From assembly GCA_025992895.1 (NCBI GenBank), contig DAJPGA010000001.1, positions 62,001 through 126,000 on the forward strand: a DNA stretch of 64,000 bases, given 5' to 3'. Position 1 is the first letter of the stretch. Each line of letters begins with the position of its first letter. The DNA is from Veillonellaceae bacterium (lineage in GTDB: Bacteria > Bacillota > Negativicutes > Veillonellales > Dialisteraceae). Positions 50,552-58,145 of the stretch are shown piece by piece. Below the pieces are notes generated by a model, which worked only from the letters and a program-made list of their open reading frames with translations, searched no databases and was not told where the DNA came from. Position numbers and translations under genes: made by a program.

Positions 50552-52386
50552 TTCTTATTGCCGTTGATTCCGAGAGCTCTCAGGATGCCGAAGAAGACTT
50601 CTGTATTATCCATGGTGCCGTGGAAATATTCGGAGCCAGGTCCGCCTGCATTGAGGAGAACGTCATCAGCTGCATGCGCTTCCTGTGCATCGTCCTTCGG
50701 TGTGTTGGCCGGCATGAGGACTTCCGGATCGCCCGGGTGGATGCGGGCCGGATTTGCCTTGGAAGAAGCGGAAGATACCTGATGGTATTCGATCTTGTCG
50801 CCGACTTTGGAAGCTTCCTCTTTCGTCTCGGTGACGGAGAGTGCCGGCGGGGTCGGTGTCTTCATGAAGTGGTAGTTTTCATAGTATTCAGGATGGTTTG
50901 CATACTGTACAGCAAGCGTTACATCCGGATCCGGATTATCCGGGAATCCGTCATGATCGGCATCCTTGAAGGTCGGGAATATGGACTTCGCGTAAACGCG
51001 GACTGCTTCCGGACCCTTCTTGCCGTCTCTTTCATGGTAGGTGCCGCTGATGGAAACGCCGTGTGCATGGTCAGCTACGACGATGATCAGGGTATCATTG
51101 CCATGTTCCTTAGCCCATTTTTCAGCGTATTCGATGGACTTGTCGAATTCGATCGTATCGTAAGCCGCACGCTGCCAGTCCATGACATGGAGCTGCTTGT
51201 CGATGGATGCGCCTTCGATCATAGCGAAGAAGCCGTTCGGGTTCTTGGAGAGGATGTCGAGAGATTTCTTCGTCATGTTCATGAGGTTCGGCTGATCAGT
51301 GAAGCCCTTCAGGACCTTCGGGTTCTTCAGCATTTCACGGTCGATGTAAACGTTCATCGTGCCGGTGTGGAAGAGGCCGAGGAGCGGCTTGTCAGCCGGG
51401 GCTTCCATCATTTCCTTGGACGTGGAAACGAAGGTGTATCCCTTATCCTTGAAATCCTGAATGATGTTGTCATTGTCTTTTCTCTTGGATCCCGGTACAG
51501 AGGACGGGAGGTAGCGGGCAGAGCCGCCGCCCATGATGACATCCGGACGATGGTTGTCGTCGAGGTAGCTCTTAGCCAGGAAATCCTGGTTCGCTCTTCT
51601 TCTGGTATGTCCGACCATAGCAGCCGGGGTAGCATCGGTGGATTCAGCCTGGGTGATGATGCCGATGGACATGCCGCGTGTACGTTTCAGAATTTCAGAA
51701 AGGTTTTCTACCTTCGGATCATCGAGCGGATCCTTGGTGGAGTCTTCGTAAACGCCCATAGCGTTGACTACGGACTTGTGTCCGGTCGCATAAGCGGATG
51801 CGGAGTTCGCACTGTCGGTGACGAGGGAGTCGTAGCCGGAAGTGGTGATGACTGCATTATGGTCGAGTTTTTCCATAGCCAGCAGGTCATTGTACTTGCC
51901 GTTTGTCATGCCTTTGGAAAGGATGCGGGCAATTTCTCTGGCCTGCAGGGACATGCCGTCGCCGATGAAAAGGATGACGTTCTTTGCGCGTTTCACAGCC
52001 TTTTCATTCACAACCTTGTACTTGGCTGTGGAGGTGGAAACGACGCCATTGTCATTAGCGCTGGCAGTGACAGTGATGTCACCGGTCTTCGGAAAGCTGA
52101 CCTGATCGATGCGGTAGGAAACGACACCGTTATCAAGGGTCTTCTGGACAGCGTTCTTGCCGATGAACTTGTCAGCCGGTACGCCATTGATGTCGACTTT
52201 GACATTCTCCAGATTCTTAGCTCCGGAAACCTCTACGTCGAAATCGAAACGGGCGCCAGCCCAGAATTTAGCGGTGTCGACCGGAAGGATCCGGACATTC
52301 GCAGCATCGGATACCATAGCGGTTCCGAAAATTGCTCCGCCAGCTACAAGCGTCATGACAGCAGCCTTCAGGAAATTCTTTTTCAT
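50548..52386 (-). CDS. Alkaline phosphatase (PhoA family)
   Basis: 612 residues with a signal peptide (MKKNFLKAAVMTLVAGGAIFG, cleavage near SDA-AN). An extra N-terminal beta domain (about residues 30-125) precedes the phosphatase domain. Metal and active sites are visible as NVILFIGDGMSLQ (Asp), LVTDSANSASAYATGHKS (nucleophile Ser about 190), MIEGASIDKQLHVMD and VVADHAHG. The C terminus contains a linker with DPEVLMPANTPKDD and HAADDVLLNAGG. It releases phosphate outside the cytoplasm. Its stop overlaps the next gene's start. Confidence 0.93.
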   Translation of the reverse strand: MKKNFLKAAVMTLVAGGAIFGTAMVSDAANVRILPVDTAKFWAGARFDFDVEVSGAKNLENVKVDINGVPADKFIGKNAVQKTLDNGVVSYRIDQVSFPKTGDITVTASANDNGVVSTSTAKYKVVNEKAVKRAKNVILFIGDGMSLQAREIARILSKGMTNGKYNDLLAMEKLDHNAVITTSGYDSLVTDSANSASAYATGHKSVVNAMGVYEDSTKDPLDDPKVENLSEILKRTRGMSIGIITQAESTDATPAAMVGHTRRRANQDFLAKSYLDDNHRPDVIMGGGSARYLPSSVPGSKRKDNDNIIQDFKDKGYTFVSTSKEMMEAPADKPLLGLFHTGTMNVYIDREMLKNPKVLKGFTDQPNLMNMTKKSLDILSKNPNGFFAMIEGASIDKQLHVMDWQRAAYDTIEFDKSIEYAEKWAKEHGNDTLIIVVADHAHGVSISGTYHERDGKKGPEAVRVYAKSIFPTFKDADHDGFPDNPDPDVTLAVQYANHPEYYENYHFMKTPTPPALSVTETKEEASKVGDKIEYHQVSSASSKANPARIHPGDPEVLMPANTPKDDAQEAHAADDVLLNAGGPGSEYFHGTMDNTEVFFGILRALGINGNKK

Positions 52387-52648
52387 TTTATTCTCCTCTC
52401 AAAAATAGGAATCATTGCATTTACTACTGTAAAGGGTTCATGCAAGAGTTCTGATAAACTTTTGTATAAACTTCGCAAATTATCGATTAAAAATGAGAGG
52501 ATTCTCTGATAATCTTGATAATTCATGTACTTCTGTAAAGAGAAGGAAAAGTTTTCAATTCCCGCCCCTCCCCTTTCCCGGAAACTGTTCTTACGATAAA
52601 ATAAAGGCAGAACATTTCCTTTTTTCTTCCAGCGGAAGGAGGCAAATT

Positions 52649-52861
52649 ATGCCATACGTCAACATTAAAATTACAAAAGAAGGCAACGTCACAAAGGAAC
52701 AGAAAGCCGCCCTCATCAAAGGCGCCACAGACCTTCTCGTCAATGTCCTTCACAAGAACCCTGCCAGCACCGTCGTCGTCATAGACGAAGTAGACCTCGA
52801 CAATTGGGGCCTCGGAGGAGATCCCATCCTCGTCGCAAGAGAAAAGAACAAGAAGAAATAA
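52649..52861 (+). CDS. 4-oxalocrotonate tautomerase family protein
   Basis: 70 residues starting MPYVNIKITKEGNVTKEQKA, with GGAAGGAGG upstream. After removal of Met the N-terminal Pro1 is the expected catalytic base of the tautomerase superfamily. It is close to the 62-residue size of the family, with a short Lys-rich tail. It stands alone, divergent from phoA. Confidence 0.88.
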   Translation: MPYVNIKITKEGNVTKEQKAALIKGATDLLVNVLHKNPASTVVVIDEVDLDNWGLGGDPILVAREKNKKK

Positions 52862-52872
52862 AATAGTAAAAA

Positions 52873-52910
52873 GAAAGCCGCAGGAATGAGCAGTCATTCC
52901 TGCGGCTTTT
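52873..52910 (+). terminator. Hexaloop-family terminator (ATG-AGCAGT-CAT)
   Basis: AAGCCGCAGGAATG pairs with CATTCCTGCGGCTT around six bases, followed by TTT. Confidence 0.85.
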
Positions 52911-53007
52911 GCGTGGAGGGAACCCATGCTTCCATTTTCTTCCCACGGAAAAAGCGGTACCCTTGCGGGCGCCGCTTTTTCCGATCGTATTGGATTGGGA
53001 GATGATG

Positions 53008-53178
53008 CTATAGCCAGTCAGGAGCCGAAGGTAACTTCAGTTCCTGACCAACTAGCTGGTTTTCTTTGGAGAAGAGTTCCATGCAGCCATCCGGTTTTCC
53101 GTGCTGCATTGTCTTTCCCTGCGATAGCCTTGGCGGATTTCATTCCGTCAAGTAAGTATTGGAAGTTCCTGGGACTCC
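53008..53178 (-). pseudogene. Remnant of a fifth Dps gene (C-terminal part)
   Basis: Read leftward, NFQYLLDGMKSAKAIAGKD aligns with DFKYLLDEVKSVKALADKD of the intact copies. After a frameshift, MELFSKENQLVGQELK aligns with IEFFSKANWMVGQEIK, ending at a TAG at about 53010-53008. The N-terminal two thirds are missing and the remnant directly abuts the 3' end of the next Dps gene. Confidence 0.75.
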
Positions 53179-53637
53179 TTATTTGTTGTCCTGTCCCGGG
53201 AAGTGTGGTCTCTTGATTTCCTGACCAACCATCCAGTTAGCTTTGGAGAAGAATTCGATGTAGTCATCCATCAGGTTAGAGGTGACATAGACATCATCCT
53301 TGTCTGCCAGGGCTTTGACGGATTTTACTTCGTCCAGGAGGTACTTGAAGTCTTTCAGAACGCTTTCATAAGCTTCTTCAGAGGTGACTTCCTTGTTCTT
53401 GGCTTCTTCGATGGAAGAGAGTGCCAGGAAGCCTTTCATGGTGCTTTCCGGTTTGAGGCCGAGCTTCAGCATGTTTTCAGCAACGCCGTCGACAATCTCA
53501 GCGACTTCATCATAGTATTCTTCGAGTTTTGCATGGTCATCGAAGAAATGATAACCTTTCAGGTACCAGTGGAAGCTCTGCAGTTTATGATATTCCACAA
53601 CAAGATCAGCAAGCAGTTTATTTAATTCTTTTTCCAT
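53179..53637 (-). CDS. Dps-family ferritin-like protein (copy 1)
   Basis: 152 residues of four-helix Dps fold. The ferroxidase signature is visible: FHWYLKGYHFFDDHAKLEE (His23, His35) and IVDGVAEN (Asp50, Glu54). The C-terminal tail KRPHFPGQDNK is shared with copy 3 but absent in copies 2 and 4. Dps proteins form dodecamers that oxidise and store iron and protect DNA. AGGAGG lies upstream, and the gap to copy 2 is only 57 bases, so both are probably cotranscribed. Confidence 0.92.
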   Translation of the reverse strand: MEKELNKLLADLVVEYHKLQSFHWYLKGYHFFDDHAKLEEYYDEVAEIVDGVAENMLKLGLKPESTMKGFLALSSIEEAKNKEVTSEEAYESVLKDFKYLLDEVKSVKALADKDDVYVTSNLMDDYIEFFSKANWMVGQEIKRPHFPGQDNK

Positions 53638-53694
53638 AATAAATTTCCTCCTTATATAGTATGTCTTTCCGTATGTTTCGGGTTCATGCCCTTA

Positions 53695-54126
53695 TTATTT
53701 CTTAAGAACCTGGCCAACCATCCAGTTAGCTTTGTAGAACATTTCGATGTAGTCATCCATCAGGTTGGAAGTGACATAAACGTTGTCCTTTTCAGCGAGA
53801 GCCTTGACGGATTTAACTTCATCAAGCAGGTACTTGAAGTCTTTAAGAACTTCGGTGTAAGCTTCTTCGGAAGTGACTTCCTTGTTCTTGGCTTCTTCGA
53901 TAGAAGACAGTGCCAGGAAACCTTTCATGGTGCTTTCCGGCTTGAGTCCAAGCTTCAGCATGTTTTCAGCAACGCCGTCGACAGCTTCAGCAACGGAGTC
54001 GTAGTATTCTTCAAGTTTTGCATGGTCATCGAAGAAATGATAACCTTTCAGGTACCAGTGGAAGCTCTGCAGTTTATGATATTCCACAACGAGATCAGCA
54101 AGCAGTTTGTTCAATTCTTTTTCCAT
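53695..54126 (-). CDS. Dps-family ferritin-like protein (copy 2)
   Basis: 143 residues, very similar to copy 1 (identical over most of the first 100 residues) but ending GQVLKK without the tail. Ferroxidase residues are conserved. It has its own promoter region with the shared motif TTATAACTATCGTAT at 54240-54254. Confidence 0.92.
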   Translation of the reverse strand: MEKELNKLLADLVVEYHKLQSFHWYLKGYHFFDDHAKLEEYYDSVAEAVDGVAENMLKLGLKPESTMKGFLALSSIEEAKNKEVTSEEAYTEVLKDFKYLLDEVKSVKALAEKDNVYVTSNLMDDYIEMFYKANWMVGQVLKK

Positions 54127-54239
54127 AATAAATTTCCTCCTTATAACATGTATCCTTGGAGACCTTTCCGGTCTCTCTCTTGATCTGTATACATTGTATC
54201 GCTAATCGAATTTCTTCGATAGCAATATTATCTTTTATT

Positions 54240-54254
54240 TTATAACTATCGTAT
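54240..54254 (-). promoter_or_regulatory. Shared dps promoter motif upstream of copy 2
   Basis: ATACGATAGTTATAA on the minus strand, followed by TTGCTATCG near the -35, so CGATAG and CTATCG form an inverted pair. The -10 TACAAT lies at 54198-54193, 42 bp from the motif. Confidence 0.65.
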
Positions 54255-54384
54255 TCAATTCTGAGATTCATCCATCAGAGCCGATCTCAATTTCACCGGC
54301 TCCGACAGGAACTCTCATTTTTACTCAATCATACTTTATTGATTATATTTGTAAAATTATTCTGTTTTGTGTCGATTTGCTGAT

Positions 54385-54840
54385 TCAGGCATCCTGACCA
54401 GGGAAATGCGGCTTCTTGGTTTCTTCGCCGACCATCCATTCAGCCTTGGAGAAGAGTTCGATGTAGTCATCCATCAGGTTCGAGGTGACATAGACATCAT
54501 CCTTCTCTGCCAGAGCTTTGACAGCCTTGACTTCATCAAGCAGCTGCTTGAAATCCTTCAGAATGATTTCATACGCTTCTTCAGAAGTGACTTCCTTGTT
54601 CTTGGCTTCTTCAATTGTGGAGAGTGCCAGGAAACCTTTCATCGTGCTTTCCGGCTTGAGACCAAGCTTCAGCATGTTTTCGGCAACGCCGTCGACAGCG
54701 TCTGCAATGTCTCCGTAGTATTCTTCGAATTTCTTGTGATCATCGAAGAAGTGGTAACCTTTCAGGTACCAGTGGAAGCTCTGCAGCTTGTGATACTCAA
54801 CAACCAGATCAGCCAGTAATTTATTTAATTCCTTTTCCAT
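54385..54840 (-). CDS. Dps-family ferritin-like protein (copy 3)
   Basis: 151 residues from ATG 54840 (AAGGAGG upstream; a longer frame to 54984 runs through the promoter). Ferroxidase residues are conserved, with HKKFEEYYGDIADAVDG in the second helix. The tail KKPHFPGQDA resembles that of copy 1. Sequence changes (EIILKDFKQLLDEVKA) separate it from copies 1 and 2. Confidence 0.92.
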   Translation of the reverse strand: MEKELNKLLADLVVEYHKLQSFHWYLKGYHFFDDHKKFEEYYGDIADAVDGVAENMLKLGLKPESTMKGFLALSTIEEAKNKEVTSEEAYEIILKDFKQLLDEVKAVKALAEKDDVYVTSNLMDDYIELFSKAEWMVGEETKKPHFPGQDA

Positions 54841-54918
54841 TTTTTGTTCCTCCTTACCATACGATGGATATTTGGAAGACGCTCCCTCTCGGGGAGGTCT
54901 CTCCTTCGATCTGTGTAT

Positions 54919-54980
54919 AGTATAGGTCAAAACAAGCAGAGAAAATAGCAAATTTCTCCTTTGATTTGTAACAATCGTCC
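54919..54980 (-). promoter_or_regulatory. Promoter and shared motif of dps copy 3
   Basis: GGACGATTGTTACAAA (54980-54965) with TTGCTATT near -35 and TATACT (54924-54919) as -10. The spacing from motif to -10 is 41 bp, the same as at copies 2 and 4 within one base. Confidence 0.65.
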
Positions 54981-55020
54981 ACATATTGAAGAATTTCTTA
55001 CTATTCTCATTTATAAATAA

Positions 55021-55067
55021 ACACTGTCACAAAGAGCAGTGCAAATCACTGCGTATTATGACAGTGT
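55021..55067. repeat. Long hairpin between dps copies 4 and 3
   Basis: Outer arms ACACTGTCA/TGACAGTGT and inner arms GCAGTG/CACTGC form a two-stage cruciform-like hairpin. It may end transcription or mark a repeat. Confidence 0.65.
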
Positions 55068-55081
55068 CCGGAAATAGGAAG

Positions 55082-55104
55082 GAGCGGCCCCGAAGGGCCG
55101 CTCT
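55082..55104 (-). terminator. GC-rich hairpin after dps copy 4
   Basis: AGAGCGGCCC-TTCG-GGGCCGCTC with a weak T tract on the minus strand. Confidence 0.6.
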
Positions 55105-55126
55105 CTTGTTAACTAAGTTATTTAAA

Positions 55127-55555
55127 TTATCTGACTTCCTGTCCAACCATCCAGATTGCCTTGGAGAAGAATTCGATGTAATCGTCCATCTTGGTAGATG
55201 TGAGGTAATCACCGCTTTCATCAGCAGCCGCCTTGACGCCTTTGACTTCATCCAGGAGATACTTGAAATCTGCAAGGACAGCTTCGTAAGCTTCTACGGA
55301 AGTCACTTCCTGATTCTTTGCTTCTTCGATAGAAGAGATCGAAAGGAAGCCTTTCATCGTGCTTTCCGGCTTGAAGCCAAGCATCAGCATATCTTCAGCG
55401 ACGGTGTCGACTGCTTCAGCGATAGCGTCGTAATATTCTTCCAGCTTTGCATGATCATCGAAGAAATGGTAACCCTTCAGGTACCAGTGGAAGCTCTGCA
55501 GCTTATGATATTCCACCACGAGATCAGCCAGTAAATGATTCAATTTCTTTTCCAT
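55127..55555 (-). CDS. Dps-family ferritin-like protein (copy 4)
   Basis: 142 residues, the most divergent copy (MEKKLNHLLADL, AEAVDTVAEDMLMLGFKPEST). Ferroxidase residues are conserved; it lacks the C-terminal tail. It is the upstream-most gene of the array and has its own promoter motif at 55659-55674. Confidence 0.92.
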   Translation of the reverse strand: MEKKLNHLLADLVVEYHKLQSFHWYLKGYHFFDDHAKLEEYYDAIAEAVDTVAEDMLMLGFKPESTMKGFLSISSIEEAKNQEVTSVEAYEAVLADFKYLLDEVKGVKAAADESGDYLTSTKMDDYIEFFSKAIWMVGQEVR

Positions 55556-55612
55556 ATTTCTTCCTCCTATATACGATAAGACCCATGGGGTCAGTTCAAA
55601 TTTGATGTTCTC

Positions 55613-55674
55613 AGTATACAGGAAAAGCGAATTTTCGAATAGTAAAATCGTCTCCAAAATTATAACTATCGTAT
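55613..55674 (-). promoter_or_regulatory. Promoter and shared motif of dps copy 4
   Basis: ATACGATAGTTATAAT (55674-55659), TTACTATTCG near the -35 and TATACT (55618-55613) as -10, spaced as at copies 2 and 3. Confidence 0.65.
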
Positions 55675-55724
55675 CTATATTTATACTTTTCGAAGATGAA
55701 AGAGCATGGAATCTTATAGACAAG

Positions 55725-56065
55725 CCGCAGCACGCCAACTCGCCTTCCCAGACGGGGAAGGGGGACCGCTTTGCGGTGGATAGGGTTGATTACCAGCAGC
55801 TGAAGGCTGGTTTGCTTGTTTTCCTCGAGCAACGCGAGGTTTAAGGGTGTCAAAGCTCGCCCCGCAGGGGGAGCTGATGGCCTTTGACCTTGCCCTGGAA
55901 GGGAAGGTGGCTCGTATACCGATTGACAATGATGGTAAGAGCACAAACGACACAGAAGTTATTGTACGAGACGGATGAGTTGCATTTCCACGGACGAAGT
56001 CCGGTTGTATGGTTTTAAAGGTTCATCTCCCAGCCTGCAAGGCGGCTGTGCGGTTTTAATCATGT
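55725..56065. repeat. Mosaic intergenic repeat nest
   Basis: Contains CTTCCCAGACGGGGAAGG, AACGCGAGGTTTAAGGGTGT, GCTCGCCCCGCAGGGGGAGC, CTTGCCCTGGAAGGGAAGG and GGCTCGTATACCGATTGACA. It is almost the reverse complement, block by block, of the nest at 44.6-44.9 kb. No gene is supported. Confidence 0.75.
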
Positions 56066-56138
56066 TTTACGTTTTCCCCTCTGCTAAAAGCAGCTCTATT
56101 TATGTCAGCTATCCCTCTACGCGAATCTGACACTATAA

Positions 56139-56175
56139 AAGGAGCCGTGAAAATGATCGCTCATCCCGCAGCTCC
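56139..56175 (-). terminator. Hexaloop-family terminator of the HMA-fusion gene
   Basis: GGAGC...GCTCC with inner ATG-ATCGCT-CAT, partly degenerate in the middle. A-residues on the left give a weak T tract on the minus strand. Confidence 0.7.
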
Positions 56176-56194
56176 TCTCTTACCTTATATATAA

Positions 56195-56800
56195 TTACTC
56201 TTCGACTCCGGTGACTTCATAACCTTCGATGCCGGAGAGGGCTTTTTCGTACATGCCCTTTGTCTTTTCAGGAACGCCTGCTTCGAGGAATACTTCAGCC
56301 ACGCCTGTTTCATGGGAAGCGGTAACTTCCTTTACGCCCGGAAGCGCTTCGAAAGCAGCGCGGATCTTCTTCTCGCAGTTCTCGCAGCCCATTCCCTTGA
56401 TGGAGACTCTCTGGTAATCCAGACGATCGATCTTGAAAATGACAGGACGCGTGCCGTCAGAGCAGCAGCAGATCATCTGTCTCTCATCCTTCATCCAGCC
56501 GCGCATGATCGAGCCGCCCTGAAGTCCCGTGTAGATATAGCGGGAAATCGCATCCCATGCTTCCGAGCAGAAAGGCATCTTCGGCCCGCCTGCGACCTCG
56601 TCCGGATTTCCTTCCGTCTTCACCAGAGTGGAGAGGCCCATGTGCCAGAAATCATCCTTGCCAGCAGCGCGTTCGAAGATGAACGTGTCGCCCACATTGT
56701 AGCAGGGGCAGGCGCCCGACTTCGGATCCATGCAGTATGCTTCCTGCAGTTCCGGATACAGTTTCTTATCAATGACAGTCACTTTTACCTTATGCAGCAT
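56195..56800 (-). CDS. TIGR04076-type protein fused to a heavy-metal-associated domain
   Basis: 201 residues from ATG 56800 (AGGGAGTG upstream). The first about 115 residues follow the TIGR04076 pattern (KVKVTVIDKKLYPELQEAYC, GDTFIF, MPFCSEAWDAISRYIYTGLQGG, MICCCSDGTRPVIFKI). The C-terminal domain is an HMA fold with the metal site GMGCENCEKKI. The protein thus has several Cys clusters (CPCY, CCC, CENC). It may bind copper or another soft metal. It stands alone next to a nitroreductase. Confidence 0.82.
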   Translation of the reverse strand: MLHKVKVTVIDKKLYPELQEAYCMDPKSGACPCYNVGDTFIFERAAGKDDFWHMGLSTLVKTEGNPDEVAGGPKMPFCSEAWDAISRYIYTGLQGGSIMRGWMKDERQMICCCSDGTRPVIFKIDRLDYQRVSIKGMGCENCEKKIRAAFEALPGVKEVTASHETGVAEVFLEAGVPEKTKGMYEKALSGIEGYEVTGVEE

Positions 56801-56854
56801 TTCATTCACTCCCTGTTTCCACATGGCGGTTTTCCCGCTCTTATTCTTATGAAA

Positions 56855-57379
56855 TTATTTAATGAAAAATGCGCGTCCTGCTTTTCTCGGCGCCGCCTTC
56901 GGTGTCTGATCCGCATAGCCGATGACCAGGTTGCCGATGCCAAGGTATTCCCCTTCAAGGCCGGCCTTCTTCAGGATTTCCTTTCCTTCTTCCGTCTCGT
57001 AGACTTCCTTCGCGCGGTGGATCCAGCATCCGCCAAGTCCCAGTGCATGAGCGGCAAGAAGCATCTGACCGATGGCGAGGCTTCCGTCTTCGACGCCCTT
57101 ATCCCAGTCCTTCGGTGTCAGCACGGAAATCACGACCGGCGCACCATAGAAAGGATCGAAACCTTCCTTCCATCCGCCAGCCTTGCGGTTCAGATCAGAA
57201 AGCGCATCACGAGTTTCCTTGTCCGTGACCGCCAGAATCACCGGCTTCTGGTATCCCATGCCGCTTGGCGCATACAGCCCTGCTTCCACAATTTCCTGCA
57301 CAAGCTCTTCCGGCACAGCCTCCGCCTTGTACTTTCTGACACTCCTGCGGCTTACAAGCGCATCCATGACTTCGTTCAT
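56855..57379 (-). CDS. Nitroreductase-family protein
   Basis: 174 residues with the FMN-binding start MNEVMDALVSRRSVRKYKAE and PSGMGYQKPVILAVT. The second half has SLAIGQMLLAAHALGLGGCWIHRA and LGIGNLVIGYAD. It is a small FMN-dependent NAD(P)H oxidoreductase. It is divergent from an HxlR regulator with several palindromes between them, which fits control by this regulator. Confidence 0.92.
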   Translation of the reverse strand: MNEVMDALVSRRSVRKYKAEAVPEELVQEIVEAGLYAPSGMGYQKPVILAVTDKETRDALSDLNRKAGGWKEGFDPFYGAPVVISVLTPKDWDKGVEDGSLAIGQMLLAAHALGLGGCWIHRAKEVYETEEGKEILKKAGLEGEYLGIGNLVIGYADQTPKAAPRKAGRAFFIK

Positions 57380-57436
57380 ATGTAAAACCTCCTTCGTTAT
57401 TCTGTTTCAAGTATAGACCCATTACCAGCTTTTAAA

Positions 57437-57502
57437 CAAGTACGATATTTTTATGACAGCACACTACTTTAGTAGAGTGTATGCAGTGAAATATAGTACT
57501 TG
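57437..57502. promoter_or_regulatory. Operator region between nitroreductase and HxlR genes
   Basis: CAAGTAC-GATATTT (57437) and AAATATA-GTACTTG (ending 57502) form a long inverted repeat. Centred inside is ACACTAC-TTTA-GTAGAGTGT (57461-57480). HxlR regulators usually bind such dyads. Confidence 0.7.
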
Positions 57503-57546
57503 CCCGCGCCGCTCACGCGTAGTACCATCATAGGAAAGAAAGGACG

Positions 57547-57903
57547 ATGCAAATGGACCTGAAACTTGCGCACGAAGAATTCGAACGCGGCATCACGCAC
57601 ACCGGATTCCACTACACCATGTCCCTCATCAAGGGAAAATACAAACTGGGCATCATCTACTGCCTCATGATGAACGGCCCCACACGCTACAACGAACTCA
57701 AACGCCGCCTCGAAGCTGCCACCTTCCGCTCCCTGACGAACTCCCTCAAGGAACTCGAAGCCGACGGCCTCATCAGCCGCAAAGAATACAGCCAGATTCC
57801 CCCGAAGGTCGAATACGACCTGACCGAAAAAGGGAAATCCATGACACCTTTCCTGGAGCTCCTCTGCGACTGGGGCTGCGAGCACATGCCGAAAGAAAAA
57901 TAA
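57547..57903 (+). CDS. HxlR-family transcriptional regulator
   Basis: 118 residues. Winged-helix layout of the family: HYTMSLIKGKYKLGIIYCLMMNGPTRYNELKRRL, then RSLTNSLKELEADGLISRKEY and PKVEYDLTEKGKSMTPFLELLCDWG. A second in-frame Met lies two codons in. GAAAGGA precedes the start. Many HxlR proteins sense quinones, aldehydes or disulfide stress; here the sole Cys pair (CDWGCE) lies near the C terminus. Confidence 0.9.
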   Translation: MQMDLKLAHEEFERGITHTGFHYTMSLIKGKYKLGIIYCLMMNGPTRYNELKRRLEAATFRSLTNSLKELEADGLISRKEYSQIPPKVEYDLTEKGKSMTPFLELLCDWGCEHMPKEK

Positions 57904-57912
57904 GGAAATGAA

Positions 57913-57958
57913 AAAGGACTGTGACGAAATGTGTAATCATTCCGTTACAGTCCTTTTT
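57913..57958 (+). terminator. Hexaloop-family terminator (ATG-TGTAAT-CAT)
   Basis: GGACTGTGACGAAATG pairs with CATTCCGTTACAGTCC around six bases, then five T. The bases after it (TTTGTGTGGG) are shared with the terminator at 44.5 kb. Confidence 0.9.
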
Positions 57959-57969
57959 GTGTGGGTATA

Positions 57970-58130
57970 TTGACTAACACCGAAAAACCTCGCTCCGCTC
58001 GTGGAGATGAACCTCCTCAGGCGCATGCGCGCCAGCTCCACCTACGGGGCGAACTCTAACACCCTTAAACCGAACTTCGTTCGAGAAAAGGAAAAAGCAG
58101 AGTTTAAACGGATTTTGTCACATCCCCTTT
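57970..58130. repeat. Mosaic intergenic repeat nest
   Basis: Contains AAACCTCGCTCCGCTCG, GGCGCATGCGCGCC, CCTACGGGGCGAACTC and CTTAAACCGAACTTCGTTCG modules, in the reverse order of the nest at 23.4-23.6 kb. No gene is supported. Confidence 0.7.
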
Positions 58131-58145
58131 TTTAGTGGAATTCAC

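Noticed and set aside
50620..52509. Long plus-strand frame opposite alkaline phosphatase
   Set aside because: Shadow of a well-supported gene; no ribosome binding site or domain pattern.
54300..54384. Possible CRISPR or other array in the dps region
   Set aside because: The repeated units are four paralogous genes of about 430-460 bases, not short repeats with spacers.
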